A stretch of 64,000 nucleotides of DNA from Sneathiellales bacterium (GTDB lineage Bacteria; Pseudomonadota; Alphaproteobacteria; JANQFL01). Of this stretch, positions 35,101 to 47,957 are shown one piece after another. Each line of letters opens with the position of its first letter. Within the stretch, counting starts at the first letter, position 1. Below the pieces are notes generated by a model. It searched no databases and was not told where the DNA came from. It worked only from the letters and a program-made list of their open reading frames with translations. Both the position numbers and the translations under genes were made by a program. The stretch is from NCBI GenBank assembly GCA_028277845.1, contig JANQFL010000068.1, forward strand, positions 59,518 to 123,517. The letters run 5' to 3'.

Positions 35101-35390
35101 ACACCATGAACCGGCACCGCAAGGCCGGGCTATCCGTGCGGGAAGCGGCGGCACGTGGATCTGCCGATCGCCTCAGGCCGATCGTGTCGACCACCTTGAC
35201 GACGATTTTGGGTTTGTTGCCGTTGGCCATTGCCGACGAGCAGTGGCGGCCTTTGTGCATGGCCATCGTCTGCGGCGAAACCGTGTCGACGGTCACTTCG
35301 CTGGCGTTGATCCCGTGTCTCTACAATCTTCTGACGAAAGACAAGGAGCCGGCTCGGGATCCCGCGGCGGTCGCCGATATGCACACTTAG
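32196..35390 (+). CDS. RND family efflux pump permease (AcrB-like)
   Basis: This 1064-residue inner-membrane pump has two large periplasmic loops and 12 helices, exporting drugs or lipophilic compounds by proton antiport. The paired aspartates of helix 4 are present (LGLLVDDFILMMEG). In helix 10 the segment VGITVNDSIVMVD carries Asn-Asp where AcrB has the proton-relay lysine, so the relay differs from AcrB. The gene is in an operon with the adaptor and is probably repressed by the divergent TetR protein. ATG 32196 was chosen; the frame extends upstream without coding character. Confidence 0.92.
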   Translation: MSDSSSSSSPPEWTRTFLYKRTVAALCAALFLVSGFLAYQSLIKEALPNLAIPIADVQVHWHGASPGVMEKEVTNKIEKELRGMKGLKRYSSGSQNSHASFIVEFEPDAPLRESMDLLREKVRKAEADFHKSVEKPKITQFAIRNSPILSLVLYGDLEERELGAAAKRLKRRIERINGIRKATLYGHRKEFVFVQLIPEQLQAQGISPATVIERLRRHEQDLPLGEYENRDLSYLVKSETAFHDVATIRDLPLGRSPDGKVVRVKDIARVEQTLYRKQWDASFSKNGSAYRDGVAISAVQVPGRDTVGLTERIKQVVEEARSLPGWPQGMQYEVVFNEGDIIGTELKTSLTSGWQAVLVVFAVLFILLTWREALVAALCIPITLLGTLGVLWLMGYTLNVMVIIGVILALGLLVDDFILMMEGMHDGVFVKRLPFFRAAWRTVKSYALPSLSGTITTVLVLVPLAAIGGLDGKFIRLIPVTAAICLMMSYLVSILVAIPLSRIVLDGRDTAHKTPWIDRVSAWAEGKLTSWLRSGPVASRSRSVNALALGAVVFLFAAFVATQLPVILNPQADGRDIGITVELPVDYKLDESEAVARDIGAVLREKPYIESVLRIVGERDFLYEGSPEDSLSVSTAPNNIGFNILLTPKDARDRLGYQYVRELRRSLNTVLRSVPGHRVTITAEDGGPSNQDPVQINLSGPNMGTLRDISLQVQHRLYEIDGLNDVRDNLSQSKAEAVLRPRREMLDYYDIDERDLNLQLSMYLGDTKIAHMRRPGTVDDMEIRIASYWPSQSGRVGGPADREELWRIPIRTPDGRWVPYRMLVDQEISEQPSVITHKNGQRSLTVMAKTFTLPLDEVHRLVDPVMQDLQKSWPPGYTYRYAGEQEAAREAYGNSAKALIIAVVLVFGVLALQFDSFKQPVIILFAALFAIMGVVLGFGLLAYPFSFAAMIGVIALVGITVNDSIVMVDTMNRHRKAGLSVREAAARGSADRLRPIVSTTLTTILGLLPLAIADEQWRPLCMAIVCGETVSTVTSLALIPCLYNLLTKDKEPARDPAAVADMHT

Positions 35391-35785
35391 TGCGTCGTCG
35401 TTTCGTCTTGTCTGGCCAGGCTGCGAATCAGTTCACTGACCCGGCGCCGGGCCAGTTCGGACGGAATACGGTAATAGGCCCGCACCAGTTCCAGCGTTTC
35501 GCGCTTGGAAAGGACATCGTCGGACGGCATGTTTCCGCCCGCGTTCAGTCCCTGCGTGGCATCACCCGGCATATCTTCGAAAAAGAACGCGACCGGGACT
35601 TCCAGAATGTTGGCGAATTGATAGAGCCGGCTCGAGCCGATCCGGTTCTTGCCCCGCTCGTATTTCTGGATTTGCTGAAAGGTCAGGCCGACGGCGCTGG
35701 CCAGGCGTTCCTGGCTCATGCCGAGCAGTGTCCGGCGCAACCGGACGCGCATGCCGACGTGGATATCGACGGGATGGGGTGTCAT
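35387..35785 (-). CDS. XRE family helix-turn-helix regulator
   Basis: The 132-residue protein has a Cro/C1-type helix-turn-helix at about 10-65 (VRLRRTLLGMSQERLASAVG, FQQIQKYERGKNRIGSSRL) and a C-terminal extension with FFFEDM. This compact form is frequent in Alphaproteobacteria, often near envelope or exopolysaccharide genes. ATG 35785 has AGGAGAG about 9 bases upstream; an in-frame start at 35818 is weaker. Its stop overlaps the RND permease end by 4 bases, tail to tail. The target is unknown. Confidence 0.86.
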   Translation of the reverse strand: MTPHPVDIHVGMRVRLRRTLLGMSQERLASAVGLTFQQIQKYERGKNRIGSSRLYQFANILEVPVAFFFEDMPGDATQGLNAGGNMPSDDVLSKRETLELVRAYYRIPSELARRRVSELIRSLARQDETTTH

Positions 35786-35998
35786 CGCTCTGTACTCTCC
35801 TGGTTCTTCCACCGACACGTGACTGTCGTTAAAGTCGAGAGTAATTCGAGACTATCGACCCGTTGAGTCGGGAATACCCCTTAAGGGAAAGCCCGTACAG
35901 GTCCGGAGCATCCGTCAACAAGTGGGGACAAGAGCGAGGAAATGCCCCTACAATAGTTCTCCGATGAGTCTTTGTGAGCCGATCAAGGGCGTATTCAT

Positions 35999-36376
35999 AT
36001 GAAGATCATCAGAAATGGCGAAACATGTCCGTTTTGCGGACTATCCGACTTCAGAAAGTTCTCCGTTCAAACCAACGACCTGACGATCGGGCCAAGACAG
36101 GTCAACGTCATCGAATGCCGGAATTGCATGTCGGCCTGGCAATGGCCCGAAGGCTTCGACGAAACCGACACGAAGGAATACTACCAAACCCAGAATTCGA
36201 CCGCGGAATTCTGTGTCAGACTATTGAAGCGTCCCCATCGGTTGCGGGACTATCTGAGGATGTATGGCGACCTGAAAACCTCGGCGCGGCGCCGCCCGCA
36301 TCTGACCAACATCGGAATATTCGCCCTTGCCGCCAGAAAGCAGCGGCAATCGCAAGATCGACTGAATTTTCGGTAG
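35999..36376 (+). CDS. Small zinc-ribbon protein, function unknown
   Basis: I do not recognise a family for this 125-residue protein. Two CxxC knuckles, C10-PF-C13 and C40-RN-C43, form a likely zinc ribbon in the N-terminal half. The C-terminal third is basic ([25 protein letters not shown]). AAGGG lies about 9 bases before ATG 35999. The gene ends 4 bases before the 3' end of the convergent tRNA-Pro gene. Nucleic acid binding is possible but inferred only from the zinc knuckles and charge. Confidence 0.6.
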   Translation: MKIIRNGETCPFCGLSDFRKFSVQTNDLTIGPRQVNVIECRNCMSAWQWPEGFDETDTKEYYQTQNSTAEFCVRLLKRPHRLRDYLRMYGDLKTSARRRPHLTNIGIFALAARKQRQSQDRLNFR

Positions 36377-36380
36377 AGAT

Positions 36381-36457
36381 TGGTCGGGGAGACTGGATTC
36401 GAACCAGCGACCCTCTGCTCCCAAAGCAGATGCGCTACCAGGCTGCGCCACTCCCCG
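36381..36457 (-). tRNA. tRNA-Pro(TGG)
   Basis: The 77-base minus-strand gene has acceptor stem CGGGGAG/CTCCCCG, anticodon stem TCTGC/GCAGA with loop TTTGGGA and anticodon TGG, T arm CTGG-TTCGAAT-CCAG, discriminator A and encoded CCA. It decodes CCA and, by wobble, related proline codons. Confidence 0.96.
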
Positions 36458-36596
36458 GACCGGAGAAGTGGGCGCTGTTCTAGGCGGTTTTTGCGGAAGG
36501 CGCAAGGCATCGGCGGCCCCGCCCTACGCCATGTCGTGATATTCTCCGGCACGATCCGTCGGCTCGCGCCGGTTATTCAACCAAAAATGCATCAGG

Positions 36597-37307
36597 ATGA
36601 TGATAGAGGCCCTGATTTTCGACTGTGACGGCGTGCTCGTGGATACCGAGCGGGACGGGCATCGTGTTGCGTTCAATACGGCATTTCGCGCATGTGGCCT
36701 GTCCCTTGAATGGTCGGTCGAGCGGTACGGCGCGTTGCTGAGCACCGCGGGCGGCAAGGAACGGTTGCGGCGCCACTTCGACGAAACGGAGACCTGGCCG
36801 GTCCCGCCAGGCCGACGCGAGGACTTCGTCCGGCGCATCCACGAGACGAAGACCCGGCTGTTCATGGATCTGATCGGAACCGGCGGTTTACCGCTCCGCC
36901 CGGGCGTCGCGGCGCTGATCGGCGACGCCATCGCGGCGGGTCTGCCGCTGGCGGTCTGCTCGACGTCGGACAGGCGCGCGGTGCAAACCATTGTGGATAC
37001 GCTGCTCGGTCCCAATGTCGCCCCACATATGGCCGTGTTCGCAGGTGACATGGTGGCGGCCAAGAAACCCGATCCGGCCGTTTACCTGATGGCGAGCCAA
37101 TCGCTTGGAGTCGCGCCACGCAACTGCCTCGCCATCGAGGACAGCCGGATCGGACTGGCCGCCGCGGTGGCGGCGGGGATGCGATGCATCGTCACGCGCT
37201 CGGCTTACACAGTGAACGAAGACATGGCCGGCGCGGATCTTGTCCTGGATTCTCTCGACGGTTTCACACTGTCCGATTGCGCGCATGTGATGGCGAATGC
37301 CCGATGA
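36597..37307 (+). CDS. HAD superfamily hydrolase (CbbY-like)
   Basis: This is a 236-residue phosphatase or phosphomutase with the HAD core. Motif I is DCDGVLVDTE with the nucleophile Asp; the Ser/Thr motif is AVCSTSD; the Lys motif is AAKKPDPAVYL; and the acidic motif is CLAIEDSRIGL. The cap and arrangement resemble CbbY/beta-phosphoglucomutase-type proteins. The physiological sugar phosphate is not readable. It converges on the thioesterase gene with a 3-base gap. Confidence 0.87.
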   Translation: MMIEALIFDCDGVLVDTERDGHRVAFNTAFRACGLSLEWSVERYGALLSTAGGKERLRRHFDETETWPVPPGRREDFVRRIHETKTRLFMDLIGTGGLPLRPGVAALIGDAIAAGLPLAVCSTSDRRAVQTIVDTLLGPNVAPHMAVFAGDMVAAKKPDPAVYLMASQSLGVAPRNCLAIEDSRIGLAAAVAAGMRCIVTRSAYTVNEDMAGADLVLDSLDGFTLSDCAHVMANAR

Positions 37308-37310
37308 CCA

Positions 37311-37751
37311 TCATGACCGCGGGGCAATGAGCTGAAATACCCCCGACGCGGTCATGACGGTGCGATCGCCGCAAGTCAGGTCGCCGCGCAGAAACACCAA
37401 CGTCCGGGTCGAACGCACCACCTCGCCCCGGCCCTCGACCCAATCGCCTTCCCGCGCCGCCGAGACGAAATCGGTGGCCAGGCTGACGGTCACGCCGGGC
37501 CGGCCGGTGACGCGCCACATGGTGACGCCGAGCACCACGTCGATGAAGGTCATCAGCATGCCGCCATGGGCGATGCGCGCCTGGTTGCAGTGATGGGGCG
37601 CGACCCGGAAACCGCGCACCAGGCCGTCCTCCGTCTCCTTGTCGAAGTAGGGTCCGGTGTGGGCGCCGAACGGCGCGTTGTGGGTGATGGGCACGAAACC
37701 GTCCGGCGCATCGGCCGCGGCAATGGCGTCACTTGAGGGCTGTTCGATCAT
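37311..37751 (-). CDS. PaaI family hot-dog thioesterase
   Basis: The 146-residue protein belongs to the hot-dog fold acyl-CoA thioesterases. Typical are GPYFDKE, then RIAHGGMLMTFIDVVLG with the HGG active-site turn, and SLATDFVSAAREGDWVEG. It hydrolyses a CoA thioester; the acyl group is unknown. It stands alone between a HAD gene and a small membrane protein gene. Confidence 0.86.
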   Translation of the reverse strand: MIEQPSSDAIAAADAPDGFVPITHNAPFGAHTGPYFDKETEDGLVRGFRVAPHHCNQARIAHGGMLMTFIDVVLGVTMWRVTGRPGVTVSLATDFVSAAREGDWVEGRGEVVRSTRTLVFLRGDLTCGDRTVMTASGVFQLIAPRS

Positions 37752-37815
37752 GACCTAAATATCCGGTAACTCAACGCATTCGCGTTCTACTTAATGCCAT
37801 CGGACGCGCCAGGCA

Positions 37816-38061
37816 ATGAAACCGCACGAACGTCATGCCATCCGTTTCCTGCTGCACCACTTGCTGGGCGGTATCGCGGGCGCCGTGGTGTTCGGCGTCT
37901 GCATCCTCTATTTCGATGTCGGCGGCATTATGTCCATGGCGCGGACCGACCCGCAGGGCTGGTTGTTTGTCGCCATCCTGTTTTTCGGCTTGTTCATCAC
38001 GTGCGGCAGCGTCGCCATGGGCATCGGCATCATGTCGCTGAGCCGCGGCTCGGACCGCTGA
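37816..38061 (+). CDS. Small two-helix membrane protein, function unknown
   Basis: The 81-residue protein has two hydrophobic helices, roughly residues 15-35 (LLGGIAGAVVFGVCILYF) and 48-72 (GWLFVAILFFGLFITCGSV), with a basic N-terminus. I do not recognise a characterised family. It converges with ftsB, 4 bases apart. Confidence 0.6.
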   Translation: MKPHERHAIRFLLHHLLGGIAGAVVFGVCILYFDVGGIMSMARTDPQGWLFVAILFFGLFITCGSVAMGIGIMSLSRGSDR

Positions 38062-38065
38062 CCGG

Positions 38066-38380
38066 CTAGCGCCGGTCGAAGACGATGATGTCGTCACGGT
38101 GCGCCAGGCCGAGCACCAGCCGTACCCGTTCCTCCAGCATGTCGAGATCGAGATGGCGCTGATCGAGCAGCGAGACCCGGCGTTCGAGTTCCTGCCGTTC
38201 CTGGCGCGCGGCCTCCAGGCTCTGTTCCGCGATGCGGGTTTCGCGCACCATGTTGGACCATGCCACCAGGCCGCGTTCGCCTTCCACAGCGTGATACCCG
38301 AAATAGCCGAGCACGAGCGCGCACACAGCCGGCACCACGGCGGCACGCATCCGTCGGCGTATTTCGTAATAGAGCACCAT
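38066..38380 (-). CDS. ftsB: Septum formation initiator FtsB/DivIC family protein
   Basis: The 104-residue bitopic protein has one N-terminal membrane helix (AAVVPAVCALVLGYFGYHAV) followed by a periplasmic coiled coil (ARQERQELERRVSLLDQRHL) and the DivIC-type end DMLEERVRLVLGL. FtsB joins FtsQ and FtsL in the division complex. The gene lies just after eno on the same strand, the usual place for ftsB. Confidence 0.88.
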   Translation of the reverse strand: MVLYYEIRRRMRAAVVPAVCALVLGYFGYHAVEGERGLVAWSNMVRETRIAEQSLEAARQERQELERRVSLLDQRHLDLDMLEERVRLVLGLAHRDDIIVFDRR

Positions 38381-38496
38381 CGGGGCATGGAATCAGAAGC
38401 GATTCCACGGGTCAAACAAAAAATGGTAAACGAATCTGGACTCTAACGGGACCCTTTAGCAGAACGAATCAGGTACGTCGCCCAAACCCTTGTGAT

Positions 38497-40235
<1,739 letters not shown>

Positions 40236-40249
40236 GCCGGCCCCCGACG

Positions 40250-41083
40250 TCACAGCCCCTTGGCCAGCCGGTCGAAGGACTGCAAGGTTTCCAGCAACGC
40301 CGGCATCTGGTCCAAAGGCACCATGTTGGGGCCGTCGGACGGCGCGGCGTCCGGATCCTGATGGGTTTCCATGAATACGGCGGCGACACCGACCGAGACC
40401 GCGGCACGGGCCAAAACGGGCACGAATTCCCGTTGTCCGCCGCTGGTCGTACCCTGGCCGCCCGGCTGCTGAACGGAGTGCGTCGCATCGTAGACGACGG
40501 GGCAACCGGTTTGCGCCAGGATCGGCAGGCTGCGCATATCGGATACCAGCGTGTTGTAGCCGAAACTCGCCCCGCGCTCGCACACCATGATGTTGGCATT
40601 GCCGGCGGTTTCGCACTTCGCCACCACGTTGGCCATGTCCCAGGGCGCCAGAAACTGGCCCTTCTTGACGTTGATGGGACGGCCGGTTTCCGCGGCGGCC
40701 AGCAGCAGATCGGTCTGGCGGCACAGGAAGGCCGGGATTTGCAACACATCCACGACCTCGGCTACTTCGGCGCACTGTTCCGGCAAATGGACGTCGGTCA
40801 GGACGGGACAGCCGACTTCGGCCTTGACGTCGGCAAAGATGGCCAGGGCGGTGTCCAGGCCGATGCCGCGCGGGCTGGCCGCGCTTGTCCGGTTGGCCTT
40901 GTCGAACGACGACTTGTAGACCAGTCCGATACCCAGCCGGTCGGTCAGGTCCTTGAGCGCACCGGCCATGTCGAACGCATGCTGACGGCTCTCCATGGCG
41001 CAGGGACCGGCGAAGATAACCAGTGGGTTATCGTTTGAAATGGCCAGGCCGCCGACGCGGACCGTGCGGTTGTCAGACACCAT
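40250..41083 (-). CDS. kdsA: 3-deoxy-8-phosphooctulonate synthase
   Basis: KdsA condenses phosphoenolpyruvate with arabinose 5-phosphate to KDO-8-phosphate for lipopolysaccharide. The protein is 277 residues, normal for the family. Motifs include [30 protein letters not shown] and TDVHLPEQC, with [17 protein letters not shown] holding an active-site segment. It lies 12 bases downstream of pyrG. The residue C in AGPCAM is in the position used by metal-dependent KdsA enzymes, but the metal requirement is not proved by this. Confidence 0.96.
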   Translation of the reverse strand: MVSDNRTVRVGGLAISNDNPLVIFAGPCAMESRQHAFDMAGALKDLTDRLGIGLVYKSSFDKANRTSAASPRGIGLDTALAIFADVKAEVGCPVLTDVHLPEQCAEVAEVVDVLQIPAFLCRQTDLLLAAAETGRPINVKKGQFLAPWDMANVVAKCETAGNANIMVCERGASFGYNTLVSDMRSLPILAQTGCPVVYDATHSVQQPGGQGTTSGGQREFVPVLARAAVSVGVAAVFMETHQDPDAAPSDGPNMVPLDQMPALLETLQSFDRLAKGL

Positions 41084-41095
41084 TCGGCTCCCGTT

Positions 41096-42790
<1,695 letters not shown>

Positions 42791-42817
42791 CCGGTTGCCG
42801 TGTGTTCATGCGCCCGC

Positions 42818-43141
42818 CTACTGGGAAACGGGGGCCGATGGCCCCGATGGTGCGGGCTGCTCGACGGGTGCGCTGGGCGTGCCGGCACCCGAGAAAATCG
42901 AGGTCGGCTCGCCGCCACCACCGGCCAGGATCGTCAGCACGATGCTGTTCAACATGAACAGGGCGGCCAAAGTCCACGTCGCCTTGGTGAGAATGTTGCC
43001 GGCCCCGCGGCTGCTGACGAGGCCGCCGCCTCCGCCTCCGCCGCCGATACCCAGCGCCCCGCCTTCGGAACGCTGCAGCAGAACGATCGCGGCCAGGGCG
43101 ATCGCCAGCATCACATGAACGACAAGAAGAATTGTCTGCAT
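42818..43141 (-). CDS. secG: Preprotein translocase subunit SecG
   Basis: SecG is a small accessory subunit of the SecYEG channel. The 107-residue protein has two membrane helices: TILLVVHVMLAIALAAIVLL at the N-terminus and ATWTLAALFMLNSIVLTILA. VLLQRSEGGALGIGGGGGGG between them is the typical SecG loop. The C-terminal tail is rich in Ala and Pro. ATG 43141 is preferred since the family starts right at helix 1; a GTG at 43162 is also in frame. Confidence 0.94.
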   Translation of the reverse strand: MQTILLVVHVMLAIALAAIVLLQRSEGGALGIGGGGGGGGLVSSRGAGNILTKATWTLAALFMLNSIVLTILAGGGGEPTSIFSGAGTPSAPVEQPAPSGPSAPVSQ

Positions 43142-43301
43142 TACCCAACTTTCTTTGGCCACGCGCCACGGTATGCCGCATTGGCCCCATCGTGGCGAGG
43201 AATCAGGATGCCGGGGCTTTTACACCATCTCCCCTGCCGTGGCTAGAGAACAATGGGCACCGCGATATGAATTTTACGGCCAGTGACCGGGTGTTAACGT
43301 C

Positions 43302-44072
<771 letters not shown>

Positions 44073-44266
44073 GTAATCAATCCTGTTCTCAAAGTTGTGA
44101 AGCCGACGGGCCGGGGTGTAGCAAAATCGCGGAATTCTGGCCAGTACCGGGTTATAGTTAGGCGATGTCCGGCTATTGCGGACCGGCGGGCGCCCCACTA
44201 TCATGCGCCGCTCTTTCTCCAGGCCGTCAGCGGCCCGAATTGTCGCAAGTCGAGGTACTGCCCATC

Positions 44267-46162
44267 ATGCTTGAATCTCTGCGCTCCGGCGCATCATCCT
44301 GGGTCGCAAAAGCTCTGCTGGGCCTGTTGGTGATCAGTTTTGCCGTATGGGGCATCGGCAGCGATTTCGTTTCCGGCTTCGGATCGCAAAGTCTGATCGA
44401 AGTCGGCGGCACCGACATATCGCCCTATGAATATGAACGTGCCTACCGCAGGGAACTGGACAATCTTCGTGCCCGCCTGGGCGGACAGATCGATGCCGAC
44501 ATGGCCAACCGCCTCGGCCTGCAGGACGTCACAATCGACCGCTTGGTCCAGGGCGCGGTTCTCGACGAATCCGTCCGGAGAATGGGCCTGGACGTATCCG
44601 ACGAAGCGGTCCGCGATCGCATCGTCGCCGACCCGGCCTTCCGCGGCGTCAACGGCCAGTTCGATGAGAATACCTTCCGTTCGCGCCTTTATCAGGCCGG
44701 TCTCAACGAACAGGCCTTCATTATGGATACCCGCAGAGCCATGGTTCGCGGGTACCTGCTGCAAAGCATCATTGCCGGCGCGGAAACGGCGCCCAACGCC
44801 ATTGCGTCGCCGATCAATCAGTATCGCGAGGAGCGGCGTGTCGCTGAATTCTTCGAAGTCCTGAACGGCTCCGTCATCGACGTCCCGGCGCCGGCCGACA
44901 ACGACCTGCAGACCTACTACGACGAAAACATCAGCCGTTACACCAACCCCGAATTTCGCGGACTGACCGCCGTCTTTCTTTCGCCGGAGCAATTGGCCGA
45001 ATCGATCAGCATCGGCGACGACCAGATCACGTCCGTCTACGAACAACGTATCGAAGGCTACCGGACCCCGGCGAGCCGCACCCTGGATCAACTTCTGTTC
45101 CTGGACGAAGAGAGCGCCAAGGCGGCCCACGAGAAAATCAAGGCCGGTGAGACCTTCGTCAAAATCGGCGAGCAGGAACTGGGACTGAGCGCCGGCGATA
45201 TCAGCCTGGGCAAGGTCGTCAAACGAGATCTCCCCACACAGATTGCCGATGCGGTCTTCGCCCTGGGTGCAGGCGCGGTCAGCGAACCGCTGCAGAGTGA
45301 TCTGGGGTGGCATATTTTCTCGGTCAAAGCCGCCACCGAGGAAACGGTCAAGGCGTTGACGGAGGTAAAGGACGACATTCGCAACGAACTCGCCCTGCAG
45401 AAGGCGTCCGACGAGCTGTATGAATTGTCGGCCAACCTGGAGGACGAACTCGCCGGTGGCGCGACCCTGGAGGAAGCGGCCGGTAAGATCGACGTCAAGC
45501 CCATCGTCATTGCCGCGGTCGACCGCAACGGTCTCGACGCCAAGCGAAGCCGCGTGGCGGGACTGCCGGAAGCACGGGAATTTCTGGCGACGGCCTTTGC
45601 GACGGAAGACGGCGAGGAATCGCAGTTGACGGAAACCCGGTCGAACGCGTTTTTCATCGTGCGGGTGGACAAGATCATCGAAGCCGCGCCGCGGCCGCTG
45701 GCCGACGTCCGTGACCAGGTGACCAACGACTGGAATGCCGCTCAACGCAATACCAGAGCCGGTGAACGGGCAAAGGCGCTGGCCGATGAGATCAGCGCCG
45801 GCAAGGAAGTCGCCGAAGTTGCCGGGTCTGATGGAAGCAAAAGTACTGTTTCCAAACCCTTCACGCGGACCGGTACGGATGCTGCCGCCGAGTTTTCGAC
45901 CGCGGCCATCGCGGCTTTGTTCGAGGCCCGGCCGGGCAGCGCCATCAGCGCACCGAACGCCGCAGGCACTGGGCACATCGTCGCCAAGCTCAGTCTCGTG
46001 AAGAAAGCCGCCGGCGCGGCCAACGACACCGTGATGGAGCGACAGGCCGAGGATCTCGGCCGGGACATCGCCGGCGATTTGCTGCAGGCCTATCAGCAGG
46101 CGTTGCGGGACGATCTCGGCGTCACCGTCAATCGCCAGTTGCTCAGCAACTTCCAGTTCTGA
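44267..46162 (+). CDS. ppiD: SurA-like periplasmic chaperone/peptidyl-prolyl isomerase PpiD
   Basis: This is a membrane-anchored folding factor for exported proteins, 631 residues. One N-terminal membrane helix (AKALLGLLVISFAVWGIGS) is followed by a SurA_N-like region, a parvulin-type domain near the middle (LDQLLFLDEESAKAAHEKIK, GDISLGKVVKRDLP, SDLGWHIFSVKA) and a long C-terminal helical part. ATG 44267 has GAGG about 11 bases upstream; earlier in-frame codons lack coding character. trpE follows after 8 bases. Confidence 0.92.
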   Translation: MLESLRSGASSWVAKALLGLLVISFAVWGIGSDFVSGFGSQSLIEVGGTDISPYEYERAYRRELDNLRARLGGQIDADMANRLGLQDVTIDRLVQGAVLDESVRRMGLDVSDEAVRDRIVADPAFRGVNGQFDENTFRSRLYQAGLNEQAFIMDTRRAMVRGYLLQSIIAGAETAPNAIASPINQYREERRVAEFFEVLNGSVIDVPAPADNDLQTYYDENISRYTNPEFRGLTAVFLSPEQLAESISIGDDQITSVYEQRIEGYRTPASRTLDQLLFLDEESAKAAHEKIKAGETFVKIGEQELGLSAGDISLGKVVKRDLPTQIADAVFALGAGAVSEPLQSDLGWHIFSVKAATEETVKALTEVKDDIRNELALQKASDELYELSANLEDELAGGATLEEAAGKIDVKPIVIAAVDRNGLDAKRSRVAGLPEAREFLATAFATEDGEESQLTETRSNAFFIVRVDKIIEAAPRPLADVRDQVTNDWNAAQRNTRAGERAKALADEISAGKEVAEVAGSDGSKSTVSKPFTRTGTDAAAEFSTAAIAALFEARPGSAISAPNAAGTGHIVAKLSLVKKAAGAANDTVMERQAEDLGRDIAGDLLQAYQQALRDDLGVTVNRQLLSNFQF

Positions 46163-46170
46163 TCCGCGCC

Positions 46171-47688
46171 ATGGCGGTGGCACCCGACTTTCAGACCTTC
46201 GAAGCGGCATACGACCGGGGGCAGGCCCAGGTCGTCTGGACGACGCTTGTCGCCGATCTGGAAACGCCGGTGTCGGCCATGCTCAAGCTGGCCGACGGCC
46301 GGCCGAACAGTTTCCTGCTGGAATCGGTCGAGGGCGGCGCCATTCGCGGCCGCTATTCCTTCATCGGCATGAAGCCTGATTTGATCTGGCGCTGCCGCGA
46401 CAAGAAAGCCGAGATCAACCGCCAGGCCCGGTTCGACCCGGACGCGTTCGAACCCTGCCAGGGCAACGCGCTCGACAGCCTGCGGGCGTTGCTGGCGGAG
46501 TCCCGGATCGACCTGCCGCTCGACCTGCCGCCCATGGCCGCCGGCCTGTTCGGTTATATGAGCTACGACATGATCCGGTTGATGGAGGACATCCCGGACA
46601 GCAATCCCGATCCGCTGGACATACCCGAGTCGCTGTTCATCCGCCCGACCGTGATGGCGATTTTCGATTCGATCCTCGACCTGGTGACGGTGGTGACGAC
46701 CGTACGGCCGGAAAACGGCCGGGATGCCCGCTCGGCCTATGCCCTGGCGGGCGAACGCATCAACGACGTGGTGGCAGACTTCGACCGCTCCCTGCCCTAC
46801 GGGCGTCAGCGGGCCGACGAGATCGAGGCCTTGCCCGAACCGCAATCCAATACCACCCGCGAGGAATACCACGCGATGGTGGAGAAGGCGAAAGAGTACG
46901 TCGCCGCCGGTGACGTGTTCCAGGTGGTGCCCTCGCAGCGCTTCTCCCTGCCCTTCCGGCTGCCCCACTTCGCACTTTACCGGGCGCTGCGCCGGACCAA
47001 CCCGGCGCCGTTCATGTACTTCCTCAATTTCCCCGGCTTTTCCATCGTCGGCTCCAGTCCGGAGATCCTGGTGCGCCTGAGGGATGGCAAGGTCACCATC
47101 CGGCCCATCGCCGGCACCCGCCCGCGGGGCAAGGACCGGGCCGAAGATGCGGCGCTGGCCGAGGATCTGCTGGCCGATCCCAAGGAACTGGCCGAACACC
47201 TCATGTTGCTCGACCTGGGCCGCAACGACGTCGGCCGGGTGGCCAAGATCGGCTCTGTCACGGTCACAGAACGCAACATCATCGAGCGCTATTCCCACGT
47301 TATGCACATCGTCTCTAACGTCGAAGGCGAAATCGATGAGGACCACGATGCCATCGATGCGCTGGTCGGCGGCTTTCCCGCCGGCACGGTCAGCGGCGCG
47401 CCCAAGGTGCGGGCGATGGAAATCATCGACGAATTGGAGAAAGAACGGCGCGGTATCTACGCCGGGGCCGTCGGCTATTTCTCCGCCAACGGATCGATGG
47501 ACACCTGCATCGTGCTGCGCACCGCGTTGATCAAGGACGGCACCATGTACGTCCAGGCCGGCGGCGGCGTGGTCGCCGACAGCGACCCCAAAGCCGAATA
47601 CCAGGAAAGCTGCAACAAGGCCAAGGCCCTGATCCGCGCCGCCGAGGAAGCCGTGCGCTTCGCCTCCGGCACCGGCCGCAACGTCTGA
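46171..47688 (+). CDS. trpE: Anthranilate synthase component I
   Basis: TrpE converts chorismate to anthranilate with ammonia supplied by TrpG. The 505-residue protein has the tryptophan-feedback motif LLES near the N-terminus (SFLLESVEGG). The chorismate-binding domain has NPAPFMYFLNFPGFSIVGSS, RPIAGTRPRG, and GRNDVGRVAKIGSVTVTE. It lies 8 bases after ppiD on the same strand. The rest of the pathway genes here (trpG, trpD, trpC) are about 5.7 kb away, beyond ribB and a copper module. Confidence 0.98.
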   Translation: MAVAPDFQTFEAAYDRGQAQVVWTTLVADLETPVSAMLKLADGRPNSFLLESVEGGAIRGRYSFIGMKPDLIWRCRDKKAEINRQARFDPDAFEPCQGNALDSLRALLAESRIDLPLDLPPMAAGLFGYMSYDMIRLMEDIPDSNPDPLDIPESLFIRPTVMAIFDSILDLVTVVTTVRPENGRDARSAYALAGERINDVVADFDRSLPYGRQRADEIEALPEPQSNTTREEYHAMVEKAKEYVAAGDVFQVVPSQRFSLPFRLPHFALYRALRRTNPAPFMYFLNFPGFSIVGSSPEILVRLRDGKVTIRPIAGTRPRGKDRAEDAALAEDLLADPKELAEHLMLLDLGRNDVGRVAKIGSVTVTERNIIERYSHVMHIVSNVEGEIDEDHDAIDALVGGFPAGTVSGAPKVRAMEIIDELEKERRGIYAGAVGYFSANGSMDTCIVLRTALIKDGTMYVQAGGGVVADSDPKAEYQESCNKAKALIRAAEEAVRFASGTGRNV

Positions 47689-47796
47689 TTCAGCCCGTAC
47701 CTACCTTCCCTAACGGCAACTTGCGCCGGCGTTCAAAGCGCCCTAATTTAAGAACGTCTCTCAAGTATCGGGAGGCGTCGTCTAAACTAGGCGCTT

Positions 47797-47957
47797 GTTC
47801 TCAGGGCAGGGTGAAAATCCCGACCGGCGGTATCTTTCACGTTTGAAAGCAGCCCGCGAGCGCCCGCCGTCTCACGATTTTTCGTAATCATTGGCGGCGG
47901 GGTCAGCAGATCCGGTGAGAGGCCGGAGCCGACGGTGACAGTCCGGATGGGAGAGGA
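47797..47957 (+). promoter_or_regulatory. FMN riboswitch (RFN element)
   Basis: The conserved RFN core is present: TTCTCAGGGCAGGGTGAAAA, then CCCGACCGGCGG, a long variable arm, CAGCAGATCCGGTG, GGCCGGAGCCGACGGTGACA and GTCCGGATGGGAGAGGATG. It lies about 150 bases upstream of ribB. FMN binding would lower ribB expression. No clear Rho-independent terminator follows, so translational control is likely. Confidence 0.95.
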
